The notes below the pieces were generated by a model. It was not told the DNA's origin. It did not search any database and was given only the letters and a program-made list of their open reading frames with translations. DNA of 64,000 bases from Heterostelium multicystogenum (Eukaryota; Evosea; Eumycetozoa; Acytosteliales; Acytosteliaceae), in assembly GCA_003667245.1 (NCBI GenBank), contig RCNN01000081.1, positions 1-64,000 of the forward strand, written 5' to 3'. The translations under genes and the position numbers were made by a program. Every line of letters begins with the position of its first letter. Position 1 is the stretch's first letter. Positions 1 to 11,722 of the stretch are shown one piece after another.

Positions 1-1133
1 TGTATCTACATATAAAATACCATTTCCAAACAATTTTAAAATTCTTTATTAGCTGTCTACCTCTCTCTCCTACTTCTCATCAACTCCATCCGTTATTTAA
101 AAGTGCAATACCACTGCAGCAGCGCTGCTACCACCACACCAAACCACACACTACTATTCCTGTTACTACAAACAAACAGTCACCTCCACTTCCAACTAAT
201 ATTTCATTACCAATCAGAATTAAATTATTTTTAAAATCAAACATTTATATATATCTAACAAATAAAAATATCCAAATTGTATAACAACAAACAAATTGAT
301 TGATCTAAGTGTGTTTGTTGTTTATTAACATTTCCATCCACCTGCTTACCCACCTCCAGCCAGCAGGTGCATATTAACAGAAAAAAAAAACATAATCATA
401 TCCTATTGTTCTTTTTTCAAGCAATATTATTCCTCTACACCTTGAACAAGCTTTATTATTCCTTTTACAACTGTATTAATTTTATTTCTTAAATTAATTA
501 AATTTGTTTTCCAACATTTTAAAAAAAGCCTCGCATCAATCATCTCCATAACATAATTGTATAATTTCTTAAAAGAGAATTAGAATAAGAAATTGCAATT
601 CCAGTTTTTTTTTTTTTTTGTTAATTTGAAATTGTCTTGTTATTATTATTCTTTTCAAATCATAGATAGTCCCAACTCATTCCATCACATCTCATTACCT
701 ACCTAATCAATATTTTATTATTGTCATTAGTAGCATAATTATTATTATTATATTCTGCATCCAAACAAAAATTTCCCATTCATTCATAATCATAAGCATA
801 ATAATAATTTAAATTGACTAAAAATAGAGGAGAAGGTGTATATTCTTGCAATATTTAAATTATATTGGCAAGATAGATTGACATCAATAACAACGACCAC
901 CTATTAATTAATTAATAAATGTGATGTTTACCATATCAAACATCTTGGTCTAACCCCAATTTTATTTCTTTCATATATCTTTAGATCTAATTTTTTTTTG
1001 TTTTTTTTTGAATCAACAAACCTACCATATCAACAAACACACACCTATTCCTCCATTTCCAAATCTTCAGTAATACCCCCTCCCCTTGCTTCAACTCCAT
1101 CCAACAGCCAACCAACCAATTCAATATTAAAAA
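1..1133. other. Intergenic AT-rich DNA, left edge
   Basis: No supported gene. The stretch is AT-rich with poly-T and poly-A runs, TAT/AAT triplets and C/A-rich patches. It probably holds the promoter and 5' untranslated region of the zinc-finger gene that starts at 1134. No reading frame of note and no RNA gene was recognised. Confidence 0.6.
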
Positions 1134-3126
1134 ATGGATGTAGAAAGCAGTCAATCATCCAAAAAAAATAAGAATCATTGTAAAAATATCAGAATACAGA
1201 AAACTTCATCAGTTGGTATGGAACTTCAATTCCTTTCGCAGACTATAGAGGACGCAATCCGCACAGTTTTCCAATTGCCTCCTGGTTCTCGCCTTTTCCT
1301 GAAAGATTGAGGACGACGACGTTGTTGCCATTGCCCCAACTTTGCCCCCAGGCGGCAAGTTTCAATCTCTACGTCGTTGTAGCTGCCGGCTCAGAAAGCC
1401 AAAAATCCAACAGCTTCAGCATCCGCTTCCTCCTCCAATTCCACCTCCTCCTCGGATTTAAATTCCAATTCTGTTGCATCCTCCTCCACCACCGCCGCCA
1501 ATATCACCTCTCCCAAAATCTCCTCCCTCTCACTTCCCCAAACTCCCGCCATAACTTCCGAAACTGCCAACACTGTTCGAATCACCGAAATCAGCCGAAT
1601 CATCAGTTGCTGTACAATCCCCAAAGTCAGCATCACCTCAAGAGCAACAGATTGTCGAGGCATTCCTCAAGATTGCCAACAGCCAATCAAAACAACAGCA
1701 ATTTCCAAAAAAGTCCGATGAAAAGTTGTCCGACTCTAGCGACATCACTCCACCACCAACCTCACTCCAACCTCGCCAACTCCTCGTCGCTTTCAATCAA
1801 CCATATTTGCAACGATGAGAAGATTCGAGTTGATTACGGTTGATGATGCCGACGGCCAAAGCCAACGCTGTTGTCAAGCGTGACAATGGTGAAGTCGACT
1901 CCAACGATGACGACGACGAGGAAAGGAAGAAGCGTAAGAGAAGAAAGGCAGTCGAAATCGACCGTAGCCTTCAAGTGCTCCATGGCCAACTGCCAGAAGG
2001 TATACGGCTCGGAGAATGCCCTAAAAATGCACATCAAGTTGAAGCATCCAGAGTACCAATATCTGATCATGCAACAACAAATGCCACTCCACCAAAAGCC
2101 ACCACCCGTCATTGTCAACAACAAGATTGCTGAAATATCAATGGAAACACCGGTGCCAACGGAAACAACATCAACCCCAACAACCTCCCCTTCAACGCCT
2201 TGTTTTTGGTAACCTTGCTGCCCAGCAACGAGTTCCGGACCAAGAGTCGCCACTTCCCCATCCTGGTTCCATCACGCACACAGCAACCAATGGGAGGCAA
2301 CAAACCTCGCTGGAAACAACATGAACGGTGCCGCCAAGAACCCATTTTCCAAATGGTATGCCAATTCCCGATATGAACCCCAAGGATATCCTGATGCTCT
2401 CCAAGCAACACGCCTCAAACAACAAGATATTCCAGGCGGTATCATCAAGCAACACCTCACCAACTTCCTTCAAGAACCATCAAGTCGGAGCCAGAGTTGT
2501 TCTCACAACAGATGTTATGCATGTGTCTCAACACCAACACCATCAAAAACCAATTGCAAAACACAACAACAACAGCAGCAACAACAGCAACTCAAGTCGA
2601 CACCCTCCTCCGCACCTGGTAGCAAGTCTCCATCACCATCACTTTCATCCAATGCATTCACACAAGCAGCACACTGCATGGACTAGACCTTGAGAAGTTG
2701 AACAAAAGAGTACTTCTTTAACATGTTGAATCAACAATCTCAGATGCCAAACGGCTCACTCCCAAAGCGCAACTCATCTCCACACCTGCCAGCTCCAACA
2801 TGCACAGGCAGGTTCGACGAACGACGACGACGACGAAGATTTCCTCTCAAATTCAGAAACATCAGTAAGGAACAACAATAACAACAACCACAATAGTCAT
2901 AGTAATATAAAGATTAATAGCGAACCATTATCATCATTTAATATCCAGCAGTAGTAATATTAATAAAAGTATTACCATCGAAATCACACCGAGTCACTCT
3001 GAAGATAAAGGTAATTTATCATTCTTAGTATCAGATAACCGCAGTAATAGCAGCAGTAGCAATATAATAAGTAATAATAGCAACAACAATAATAATAGTC
3101 TAAATTGTAATAAGAAACGATTCTAA
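1134..3126 (+). CDS. C2H2 zinc-finger protein, frame-disrupted
   Basis: Probable nucleic-acid-binding protein of unknown target. The ATG at 1134 lies in an AAAATG context and opens about 58 codons ending in a TGA at 1308. Related coding sense then continues in other frames: DDDVVAIAPTLPPGG near 1312, LYVVVAAG near 1368, and a Ser/Thr/Asn-rich stretch from 1395. A single zinc finger at 1975-2047 has the spacing C-X4-C-X12-H-X4-H (core KVYGSENALKMHIK), preceded by a basic KKRKR-type segment that could be a nuclear localisation signal. The tail is rich in Gln, Asn, His and Ser, and the last frame ends in TAA at 3124-3126. At least four single-base frame breaks are needed to join it. Seen: finger and low-complexity tail. 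Inferred: one gene. The target is unknown, and the exact exon or frame joins are uncertain. Confidence 0.6.
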
Positions 3127-3766
3127 CAATGCAGCAAACCTGTTATTGTTATTGGATCAACATCTCTAGCCAACTCAGATTGTTAGAGTTGCTTGATTTT
3201 TTTTTTCACTTTATATTTACAATTAACTTGTACAAAGAAAATAGATGTGTGGCTGGGACTCGAGTCGGAGCACAACTTCGCCTTCATTCCTCCTTCAGAA
3301 TTTTAATGTAAACAACCAACAACACTTAATTTAATAATATATATTATTTTCTTTTTTAAAATATTTACAAACAATAAAAAAGAAAGAAGTAATTAATTAC
3401 TTGCCAGTTCAATATACATATCGAATACATACATACATATATTGATATATTGTGATTTACCAGATGTGTTCTTTCCAACGATAAAATGTAGATGTGGAAA
3501 GTTTTATTATAGTTATAAATCAAACAACATTGTCCATTGGTTCTTTCAACAAATTTATGGTATTAAAGTTAGTTTAGTCCAAAGTAGTAACAAGTGTTTA
3601 AACCTTCACCTAATAGTGAAGCTTTGTAGAGTGAGATGGAAGTATATACTTTGTCATTTCATTGTTGGAAGGAAATTTTATGAAAGAATCTCCAAGCTGA
3701 GAAAAAACACATTTTTGAGGTTCAGAAAATTTAGTGATAAATATAGTTTAATAATAGAGAAATAGA
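3127..3766. other. Intergenic region
   Basis: AT-rich spacer between two plus-strand genes. It contains ACAT and ATAT microsatellite-like runs near 3420-3450. An open frame at 3442-3765 has no ATG start and no recognisable family, so it is not called. The promoter of the farnesyltransferase gene is expected at its right end. Confidence 0.5.
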
Positions 3767-4875
3767 ATGAATAGTAATAAGACAGAGGATAAAGTCGATA
3801 TTGAGTCAGAAGAGGAGGAGGAAGAAGAATATGTCCCATTTTCACAAAGACCTGAATGGAAAGATGTAGTACCCATTGAACAAGACGATGGAAAGAATCC
3901 TATCTGTCCAATTGCATATAGCGATCTATGTATGTTTCATTCACATTTTTGTTATAATAATGATGAGAACGATATATAGTGAGATAGTTAGATAGATAGA
4001 TACGATGATCGCATCATACTATATTGAATTATGATTATTGATAGTTTAATTCATCTTTAAATAGTTAAAGATAAAATGAATTACTTTAGAGCAATCATTA
4101 AATCTGGTGAGAAGTCAAAGAGAGTAATCGACTTGATCGATGCCATCATCGAAGATAACCCCTCGAATTACACCGTTTGGTATTATCGTCGCGAGGTTCT
4201 AAAGTGTATTGATTTCGATATTGAAAGAGGAGCTCAGATTTGTTGGTACTATGGGTGAGGCCGACCCAAAGAACTACCAGATCTGGAACCACCGTCGTTA
4301 CTTGGTCGAGACCTACAAAGACTATTCACGCGAGCTCGAGTTTGTTGCGGATCGTCTCTTTGAGGACGCAAAGAACTACCATGCATGGGCTCACCGTCAG
4401 TGGGTCATGATCACTTTCAACCTCTGGGATCAGGAGCTGCCGTTTGTAGAGTCACTTTTGAAGCTCGACCACCGAAACAACACTCGGCTTGGACCAGCGT
4501 TTCTTTGTTATTGAACACAAGCATGGTTTGCCACTGCCAAAGCAGGTTCTAGACAGTGAGATCGCAACTACTCTCTCCTTCATTCGTATATCACCCAACA
4601 ACGAGTCTCCATGGAGCTATCTCCGTGGCTTGTTCAAGGGACAGTCGCTTGTTTATCAATCTCTCATTGACACATTGCTCGAGTTGAAATCGAAATACAT
4701 TGGTTGTCCACATATTTCTCTCACTTCTCATTGACATCTACGAAGAACAAAAACACCGCAACCAGCATCGGAGCAAGCAATTAGCTTGTGCACCTCTCTC
4801 ATCAAGTCAGTCGACCAGATCCACCACAACTACTGGCAATACAAAATCGCTCAAGCTTCAACAGAAGCAATCTAG
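3767..4875 (+). CDS. fntA: Protein farnesyltransferase/geranylgeranyltransferase type I alpha subunit
   Basis: Alpha subunit shared by protein farnesyltransferase and GGTase-I, which attach isoprenoids to CaaX-box proteins such as Ras in the cytosol. An acidic N-terminus (residues ~10-22) is followed by PVPF-type entry sequence and the five PFTA repeats: NYTVWYYRREVL, NYQIWNHRRYLV, NYHAWAHRQWVM, a broken fourth around HRNNT..QRFFVI, and NESPWSYLRGLF. The C-terminus has FLSLLIDIYEEQ and NYWQYK. One intron at 3930-4064 (GTATGT...TAG) joins SDL to FKDKMNYFRAI in frame. Frame breaks lie near 4225, 4490, 4700 and 4755; each restores family sequence, so they look like single-base consensus errors rather than loss of an essential gene. 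The stop is TAG at 4873. Family assignment is secure; the exact protein needs correction from transcripts. Confidence 0.9.
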
Positions 4876-5033
4876 CATCAAAGTATAAGCAACAACCAAA
4901 CACAAACATCGTCTTAATACTGTGATACATGTACTTTTCAAATAAAATTTAAATAAAATTGCAAATTGAAGATCAAGATACCATCTTCATTCTGCACTGT
5001 TGTGTTATCTAGATTCACTGTAGATAGATAGAT

Positions 5034-6367
5034 ATGTCTAGTAATAGAACGAACTCAACTCCTTTGTTTAGATACCAATGTGAGTTTATGAGTAACATCA
5101 AAGTTATCAATATAACAATCGAGATTCCGGAGACTGAGAGAAAAAGAAAGTTAGACTACACACCATTTAGCAAGAAACGATCGAATATTGGTCTGCTCAT
5201 CAGTTATATCGACACAATCAATAGCGAAAACTCATATTCATTTAAGATCGACTTGGATCTGCCTGTGCCACATGTTATTCCGGAGCTAAGAAACAACTAT
5301 ACGACATTCTACCCGAATCAATACGTACCATCTTCTCTTTCAATCAGTGTACCCTATTCATTTGCCATCGTCGATGATAACAGTGGCAATAGCAACATTA
5401 ATAAAGCATATGTACCAGATGACTTTGAAAGTAGACTTACAAAGAATACAGAAGATCAAGTTGAACAACTACGATCCTTGCTCAATTCAGGTGGAGAAAC
5501 TTCATTTATCAGATGCAGACTATGTTTAAATAGTATAGTCGAGAGAAACTTTATTAAATCAATTAAATGTCTGCCGTCTTCCAGTTGGTCAGAGTTGGCA
5601 GATGTATGGTTATGTGGATGTACTGGCACTTCTCAGTTCAATGGACTGCCAGACGAAATCTCATCGATCAAAGATCAATGTCTGGTTGGAGACACATCAA
5701 TCCTGCTGAACAAAACTAATCTTACAGACAGTAAATCAACACTAGACAAGCAAAAAGATGCTAATGGTGAAAGTTATGGAGTTATCCATTGTAAATATTG
5801 TGACCAAGATTTAGGGCTGGTACACAAGGATAACTGCAAAATAGATAAACATAGAATTACAAGCAGCATTAATAGAAATAGTAATATATTTTTTGTGAAT
5901 ACAATCGAGACTATATTCACATCATTGATCCTAAGCGAGTCACAATTCAAGTGCTATCTATCGGTTCAAATTGGTGGGAGCAGAAAACAATCAATGTCTA
6001 ATTTTATTAAGCTTGCAGAGTTGGGATACTTTCCTTTTGGTTGACAATGATAACAATGGTGAAAAGCAGTGTATGTATACGATCAATCATCATCATTTGG
6101 TAGATATTGTTAGTTAATAACTGTTATTTCAAACTAGTTTTGCCCATTATCAAAGTTACATATCAAATAGTAGACAAAGATCAAAAGGAGAGTTTAGAAA
6201 ATGACAACCATGCATACAACATTATAAAGTTATCTTTAGTAGATTGTTTTGAAATCATAAGATTGCTTCAAGATAATTATAATCAACTATCCAGGCACAG
6301 GTTGAGCAGTAACAATACTACATCCATATCAAATCCAAAATTACTATCATTCCTACAAAGAATATAA
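5034..6367 (+). CDS. UBE3D-like E3 ubiquitin ligase (HECT_2 family)
   Basis: Resembles the E2-binding, HECT-like ligases of the UBE3D family (Pfam HECT_2), which bind UbcH10-type E2 enzymes. The ATG at 5034 opens 336 residues. A CRLC pair lies at about residues 161-164, followed by the family signature LPSSSWSELADVWLC near residues 181-195 and a second pair, CKYCDQDLG, near 253. The conserved C-terminal block (LPIIKVTYQIVD...LSLVDCFEIIRLL) is on a second exon after a 67-bp intron at 6071-6137 (GTATGT...TAG). A single frame break near 6030 separates ELGYF from the frame reading LLVDNDNNGEKQ. Cysteine pairs and the Trp-containing signature are seen directly. Ligase activity is inferred from the family. 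It ends at TAA 6365-6367, 46 bases before the converging ORC3 gene. Confidence 0.78.
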
Positions 6368-6413
6368 TAAATTGTATAAACTGAAATAATTGGAAACAAC
6401 ATAAATTTATTTA

Positions 6414-9400
6414 TTAATAGTGGATCTTAATAACATGATCAGTTCTCTTATTTGTTCTTTGAATAAGTCCGAGGTACTGAAGGATATCCAATGACGATGA
6501 AAATCTTGCCCTAATTGAGTTATTTTGAATTAGTACGATTGGATCAAAGGAGTTGGTATTATAACTTACTGCAGTTCAGGAGTGTGTTCACCAGTTTTGT
6601 TGAAAACCAAACAAAAAGATGTCAGCCAGTCATATAGATTAATGAATCTGCCAAATTCAGTATAGAGTGAATACATAATAGTGATATCTTCAGACTTTGA
6701 TGTGTATTTTTTGTGTCTATTCTTTTGATCTGTAATTGTTCCACAGCATTTAGGGTTGGTACAACCAAGTATTTCTGAAGCATTCATTATCTGTTTTTTG
6801 ATATCTTGTGTATGATTGACATTGTATACTTTATACACCTTATCTATGCGATCACTATAATAAATCTCGCTCATTGGCAAAGTACTTAAATCTTTATCTA
6901 TGTAATCACTATTTAGGTAATTAGTACCAATCCAGATGCTAATTGTTTTTTCCAGGTAAACTTACTATACTAATATATTTAATAATTCATTCAGTTTCTT
7001 AAGAGCCATTTCAATAGTTGTTCTATCCAAATTTATGTCAGTAATTTAGAACTCGAGATGTATATTCGTATTTGGTGATACATACTTTTTTCTTTTTTGG
7101 CTTTGGTTCTTCATCTTTATTATCACGTTCATTGACTATTTCATTCAAAAGATCAATAATCTTTATGCAATCGTCCACGCAGATCTTGATCATTTTTTTC
7201 GTTTCCACAAAGTGGTGATAGTTTGCTTCATTTCCAGTCAATGTTATCGCGAGTTTCTGGTACCTATCTGGATAGTTTTTATCGTCCAGCGCTTTTTGAA
7301 AGTATATAAACCCACTTGGCAAGTACGCTCATCAAATTCTCTGGTTGTTCTTTGCTGTGGACAGCGCTAAGGTTAGTATTTATTTGGCAGATTCGACTGA
7401 AAAATTTCTACATACGTTTAGGAATTTTCTTAGTTGTGTCAGAGTATTGTAATCTTTGTTTTGCAAAAATGGTATAATATATCACTGTAGAGTATGTTTG
7501 GATTCATGAGTTTGAGCAGCATGTGGTAGCATTCAAAGACATTGCTGTTTGAAAAAACGTGTTGCAAAGAGGTTCACTATCCATACTGGAATAAATTTGA
7601 GTATACTCTGCGAGTTGGAAAGACATTTGCTTTTCAAAGAATTACTCAAAGAGTTTAGGTACTCCGACACTGATTTTGATTGGATAATTCTATCTAAATG
7701 CTCTTTGCTCAGGTTGCTCAATGGCAGAGCAGACTCTCTATACATGGCTTCAGGTAGTCGTGCTGATTGAGATTTGGTTGGTGTACTAACCACAGTAGTG
7801 CTGTTGGCAAGTAATATATTACGATATTGTTGGTTATTTAGTTTGTAGTAGTTGTTGTTGTTGTCATTCTCCAGATCGGAATACTCTGAAAAATCCTCCG
7901 TGTATTTTTCAGTATTATTACTAGTGGAATCGGATCCGGTGTATTCTGTTTTGGCATAGTATGGAGTATTACATTTAAATGCGGGTTCTTGGCCAGTGTT
8001 GTTTTCGTCCATCTGCTTAATTTCGTTCAAGCTGGTATCATGATCGTTTTGATTTAGATTGGAGTTGTAGTTGATTCCAAAGTTATCTTCCTCCTTGTTG
8101 TCATCTTCTTCGTCATCGTTCTCTTCGTACTTATATTGATAACTAGTGGAGAAATCAACCTGGGAAATCTTTCGCTTCATCAGATTTACAACGTCGTCAT
8201 AACACAAGAAACTGAAGGTATTATCATAGAAATGCTCTCGCATTGCATACTTTGACAGTCGGTCATGGATTAGTAACCAAATTGGCATGTCCCAACGCTA
8301 ACTATTATATTATACATACCACCAGTTGTCTAGTTGAATAAATTACAGATAGATGGCTATTCTTGAAGCTCTCATAGATGAATTTGTAAACTTTGGGACC
8401 AAGCGTCAGCAATTGATCTTTTTACGAATATTTCATAGACCAATCTTTCAAACAGTTTTGTTTGAGGCGACAATGTAAAAGATCTGATGTTCAACATTGA
8501 TATAGTCTCATAGGCTAAGGTATTGTATATTGTATCCTCGGTAGTCGATATTGAGAAGACAACCACAAACGGAATGCTTAGTCGATAGGTACTATATTCC
8601 ATGGAGTAGTAGGTTAGTTAAGCTTGCCCATTCACATTGTAATGCTGCTATAGCATACCTTAGTAAATAGAGTAGATCCTGTATGATTTGGCTGTTCCAT
8701 GATTCAAAGTTTCCAATGATGATAATAGGAGATACTCTTGGTGTGGAAAGTTCATTTATATTCTTGCTGTATGTCTTGGCCTTTTTAGGGTCTTTTGGTT
8801 GTGGATGTTGTTTGACATAGGCATTGATCTTACTTTGAATGAGTGGAAGGTGATAGTTCTCCAAGTACCACTGCTCCAAGTCAGCGAGATTAGGCATTGC
8901 TCCAATCTCACTCTGTGCTGTGTGACTGCTGCTCTCGTTCGTCTCAGATGCATTTGCAAAGTCTGGCATGACATCGTCATCTTGATTCTTGCTTACTTTT
9001 TCTCCAGTAGACTTTCGTCGCTGTGTTCGATTGATGCTGTCACTGTTTTGTTTGTATGATACAAGTTGTTGGCAAAGTGCCCTAATTGCTGCATTTAGAT
9101 TGGAGCAATGTTCGTGAGACAGTGAAGCAATGGGTGGCACTAGCAGGTCAGGTGAAACGTCAATCATTTGCTTTCGTAAGCTTGCTGGCCAAACCGTAAC
9201 CTATTTTCTGGAAGAGGTTGATAATGTCTGGCGTAGTGGTTCCAGTGTATAACACAATAGCGGGGCAAAGCTTTCGTATGTCAGCAGGTTGCTATTGTGC
9301 GACAGTTGCTTTGTGATGAGCTTGCGAGTGGTCTCGACATTCATCTCGGGATAGGCCTCCATGATGAAGCTGGTGACCGGCCCCAACAAATTTTCGTTGT

Positions 9401-10103
9401 GGCGCGTTGCAACGCTGAAGGTGTCCGACAACGACACCCTATACCTCTCGAAATTATGGTACCTCGCGTGTTTGTAGATGGAACTACTCTCATCCTCTAG
9501 ACTTTTATAGACCTTATCAATAAAGGCACCTCCACCCTGCAGACTGGTGTCTACGATATTTGATACGGTTTGACTTGGGAATGACAATGTTATTTTCTTG
9601 AATATAATATATAAGATCGATCATCGTTAGTAAGTTATCATTGTTCAATTAACTAAATGAACAACTGATGATGTCATTCATAACATACATTCGACATTGC
9701 AAAGGTAAAGTCCGATGCATCTTGGTAGCTATCAAAGTGAATATTGCTTTCATTTGCCGGCGGAACATAGTCTTCATCGTTATTTTTTTTTCTTTGGGTC
9801 AGACGATTCGTCATCGGACAGTCCTTTGATTACAGCTCCACGTGTCCTTTCTCTCTTTCTTCAAGCCAATCAGTCCTTTCTCTAACTGTTTCAACTCGTA
9901 GCTAAGCGATCTTGACTTCAATTCAATTCATTAATATGAATTATACTACTAAGACAAATGACTGGTCAATCTTCTACATACGCTAGAATGTTCAACTTGC
10001 TGAGGTTGTTGTTGAGTCACATGTTGTTGCTGTTGAGGCTGTCGTTGCTGTTTCTGTGGTCCCGTAAGATCTTTTTTTAACCTTTTTTTCTTGGGTTGAC
10101 CAT
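6414..10103 (-). CDS. orc3: Origin recognition complex subunit 3
   Basis: Subunit of the nuclear complex that marks replication origins and loads the MCM helicase. Diagnostic pieces, N- to C-terminal: YKHARYHNFERYR (exon at 9201-9587), DLLVPPIASLSHEHC and IIIIGNFESWNSQII (8592-9167), IPFVVVFSISTTED (8372-8591), KYAMREHFYDNTFSFL (7533-8260), LYTEFGRFINLYDWL (6570-6880), and a last exon (6414-6510) reading ARFSSSLDILQYLGL...TDHVIKIHY, the typical ORC3 end. Clear introns are 8592-8658, which joins YLL-STYRLS as in the family, and 6511-6569. An acidic insert sits near 8050-8150. Upstream, a Lys-rich and Gln-rich N-terminus reaches an ATG at 10103, but a homopolymer length change is needed to keep it open. 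There is an in-frame TAG at about 9200 and frame breaks near 8420. Identity is secure; the 5' end is tentative. Confidence 0.85.
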
Positions 10104-10902
10104 TGAATTGAAGGCTACTTTTGTGAGGTCACCTATCAGCTACCTTTCAAAAAAAAGTTACCATATAAATTTTGATGGTATACCACAATCTTGTATGGAA
10201 TACCAAAATGTTCACAATAAAAATTTTGATGGCATGCCATGATCTTGTGTGGCATGCCAAAATGTTCACCATATAAATTTTGATGGTATACCATGATCTT
10301 GTATGGCATGCCAAAATGTTCATCATAAAAAAGTTTTGCATGCCACAATGTCATAATAAAAGCACCACCTCTGAATTCAATTAGACTAAACCTTTCAATA
10401 GTAAAAACAATAATATTTCCGATACTGTGGATAAAGAACAATTTTACATGTTAGAATATTCAAAGTGGAGATGACCACCTAAGCAATGTCACCTGACAAG
10501 TTCTTATATTAAACATCATTATTATTACTAAAATTTTAGAAGACATCACTGAATATCTTTATTTATGTACTCAAAATCAAATAAGATAAGTTAATCAAGT
10601 CGGTTTAGGTTGAATCTTGCGCAATATTCATGGCGAATGATGAAACTTGTGTTCACACACATTCCGCCTGCATTTTATAGAATTTCAATTTGTTCCGCGG
10701 AATGTGCTTCAAGATTCGTGAACCTTTTTTTGTTTTGTTTTGAAAATGGGGTTGTTTTGTGCAAAAAAAGACCAAACTATCTGGGGGCAGATCTATAAAT
10801 GTCATGGTGTAAAATGAATTAGCTATTTCAAGACAACTCCCTTTATTTGATATTCATATATATTAAAGAAATAGATAGATATCTAAAACTAAAACTATAA
10901 AT
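10104..10902. other. Intergenic region between divergent ORC3 and dioxygenase genes
   Basis: Shared upstream region of the divergent ORC3 (-) and extradiol dioxygenase (+) genes. The left part carries the palindromic 54-bp tandem repeat annotated separately. The right part (10440-10900) is ordinary AT-rich DNA with no recognised gene. Confidence 0.6.
10161..10345. repeat. 54-bp tandem repeat with paired palindromes
   Basis: Three full units (10161-10214, 10215-10268, 10269-10322) and a partial fourth (to 10345). Each unit carries two 10-bp elements of the form TGG(T/C)AT(A/G)CCA with centres 20 bp apart, at 10176/10196, 10230/10250 and 10284/10304 (start positions). Five of the six are perfect palindromes; the second in unit 1 reads TGGAATACCA. 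The T-A to C-G change within the palindrome is compensated on the other arm. The 54-bp period is a multiple of three, so an open frame crosses it, but I do not regard it as coding. It lies 58-242 bp upstream of the putative ORC3 start. Confidence 0.9.
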
Positions 10903-11722
10903 ATGACAAAGTTACCAGTATTATTTGTTAATCATGGTGCACCCAATCAAATTTTGGACAAAAATGATAAGACTACTCAGTTTTTGAGTAATTATAGAAA
11001 CTGGGCTAAACATCCACAGCCAAAGGCTATCCTCATCGTGTCGGCTCACTGGGAAGAGAAGGACTTCCATGTGACTAGCTCCACCTCCCCGCTTAGTACC
11101 ATCTACGATTTCTACGGATTTGAAGACGCGCTCTATAAGATGAAGTATAATCCCTCGACCTCTGCTACGCTTGTCGACCGTGTCACTCAACTTTTTGGCG
11201 AGAACCATTTTGAAACTTTTCCACTCTCCTACACATGGACTCGACCATGGAAGTTGGACTCCACTCAAGATGATGTATCCCGATGCAGATGTTCCAGTGG
11301 TACAGCTCTCCTTGAAATCAAACTTATCTGGCGACCAGCATTTCCAAGTTGGCAAGGCACTCCAACCACTCCGTGAGGAGGGCATCTTGATTATAGGAAG
11401 TGGAAGCACACTCCACAATCTCAGTCTCTTCTTTAGAACAAGAGGAGACGAATTATCACCAATCAAGGAATTCGAAGACTGGATTCAATCCACACTGACC
11501 AGCAACCAACTCACCAAGGAGCAACGTATTGCCCAATTACTTCAATACGAAAAAGCACCCAAATTCCGTTTGGCACACCCAAGAGAAGAACACTTTATTC
11601 CACTTATATTTGCCGCCGGTGCTGGAATTACAGATTCAAATTCAACCGGAATAGCAACACTTATACATTCCAACTGGAAACATCCATCCTTTTGCCTATC
11701 CTGTTTCCAATGGGATAATTAA
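10903..11722 (+). CDS. LigB-type extradiol dioxygenase (DOPA 4,5-dioxygenase-like)
   Basis: Member of the class III extradiol ring-cleavage dioxygenase family, zinc/iron enzymes related to plant DODA and E. coli YgiD, which open catechol rings such as DOPA. The ATG at 10903 gives MTKLPVLFVNHGAPN, where the family has a metal-binding His in the NHG/SHG motif, followed by ILIVSAHWEEKDFHV (second metal His) and the GLDHGSWTPLKMMYPDADVPVVQLSL block (catalytic and metal His region). IIGSGSTLHNL and AHPREEHFIPLIFAAGA complete the fold, the latter with the HPREEHF motif. One single-base gain near 11235 splits the gene just before GLDHG. The end near 11722 is unusual for the family and may also be shifted. 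Substrate is inferred only; a general catechol dioxygenase remains possible. Confidence 0.87.

Noticed and set aside
3442..3765. 107-codon open frame on the plus strand
   Set aside because: It starts at TTG with no ATG, has no recognisable motif, and lies in AT-rich spacer directly before the farnesyltransferase gene.
10136..10441. Minus-strand frame coding an 18-residue repeat
   Set aside because: The repetition comes from the 54-bp DNA repeat, which is divisible by three. The frame opens at TTG, and the compensated palindromes argue for a DNA or RNA role.
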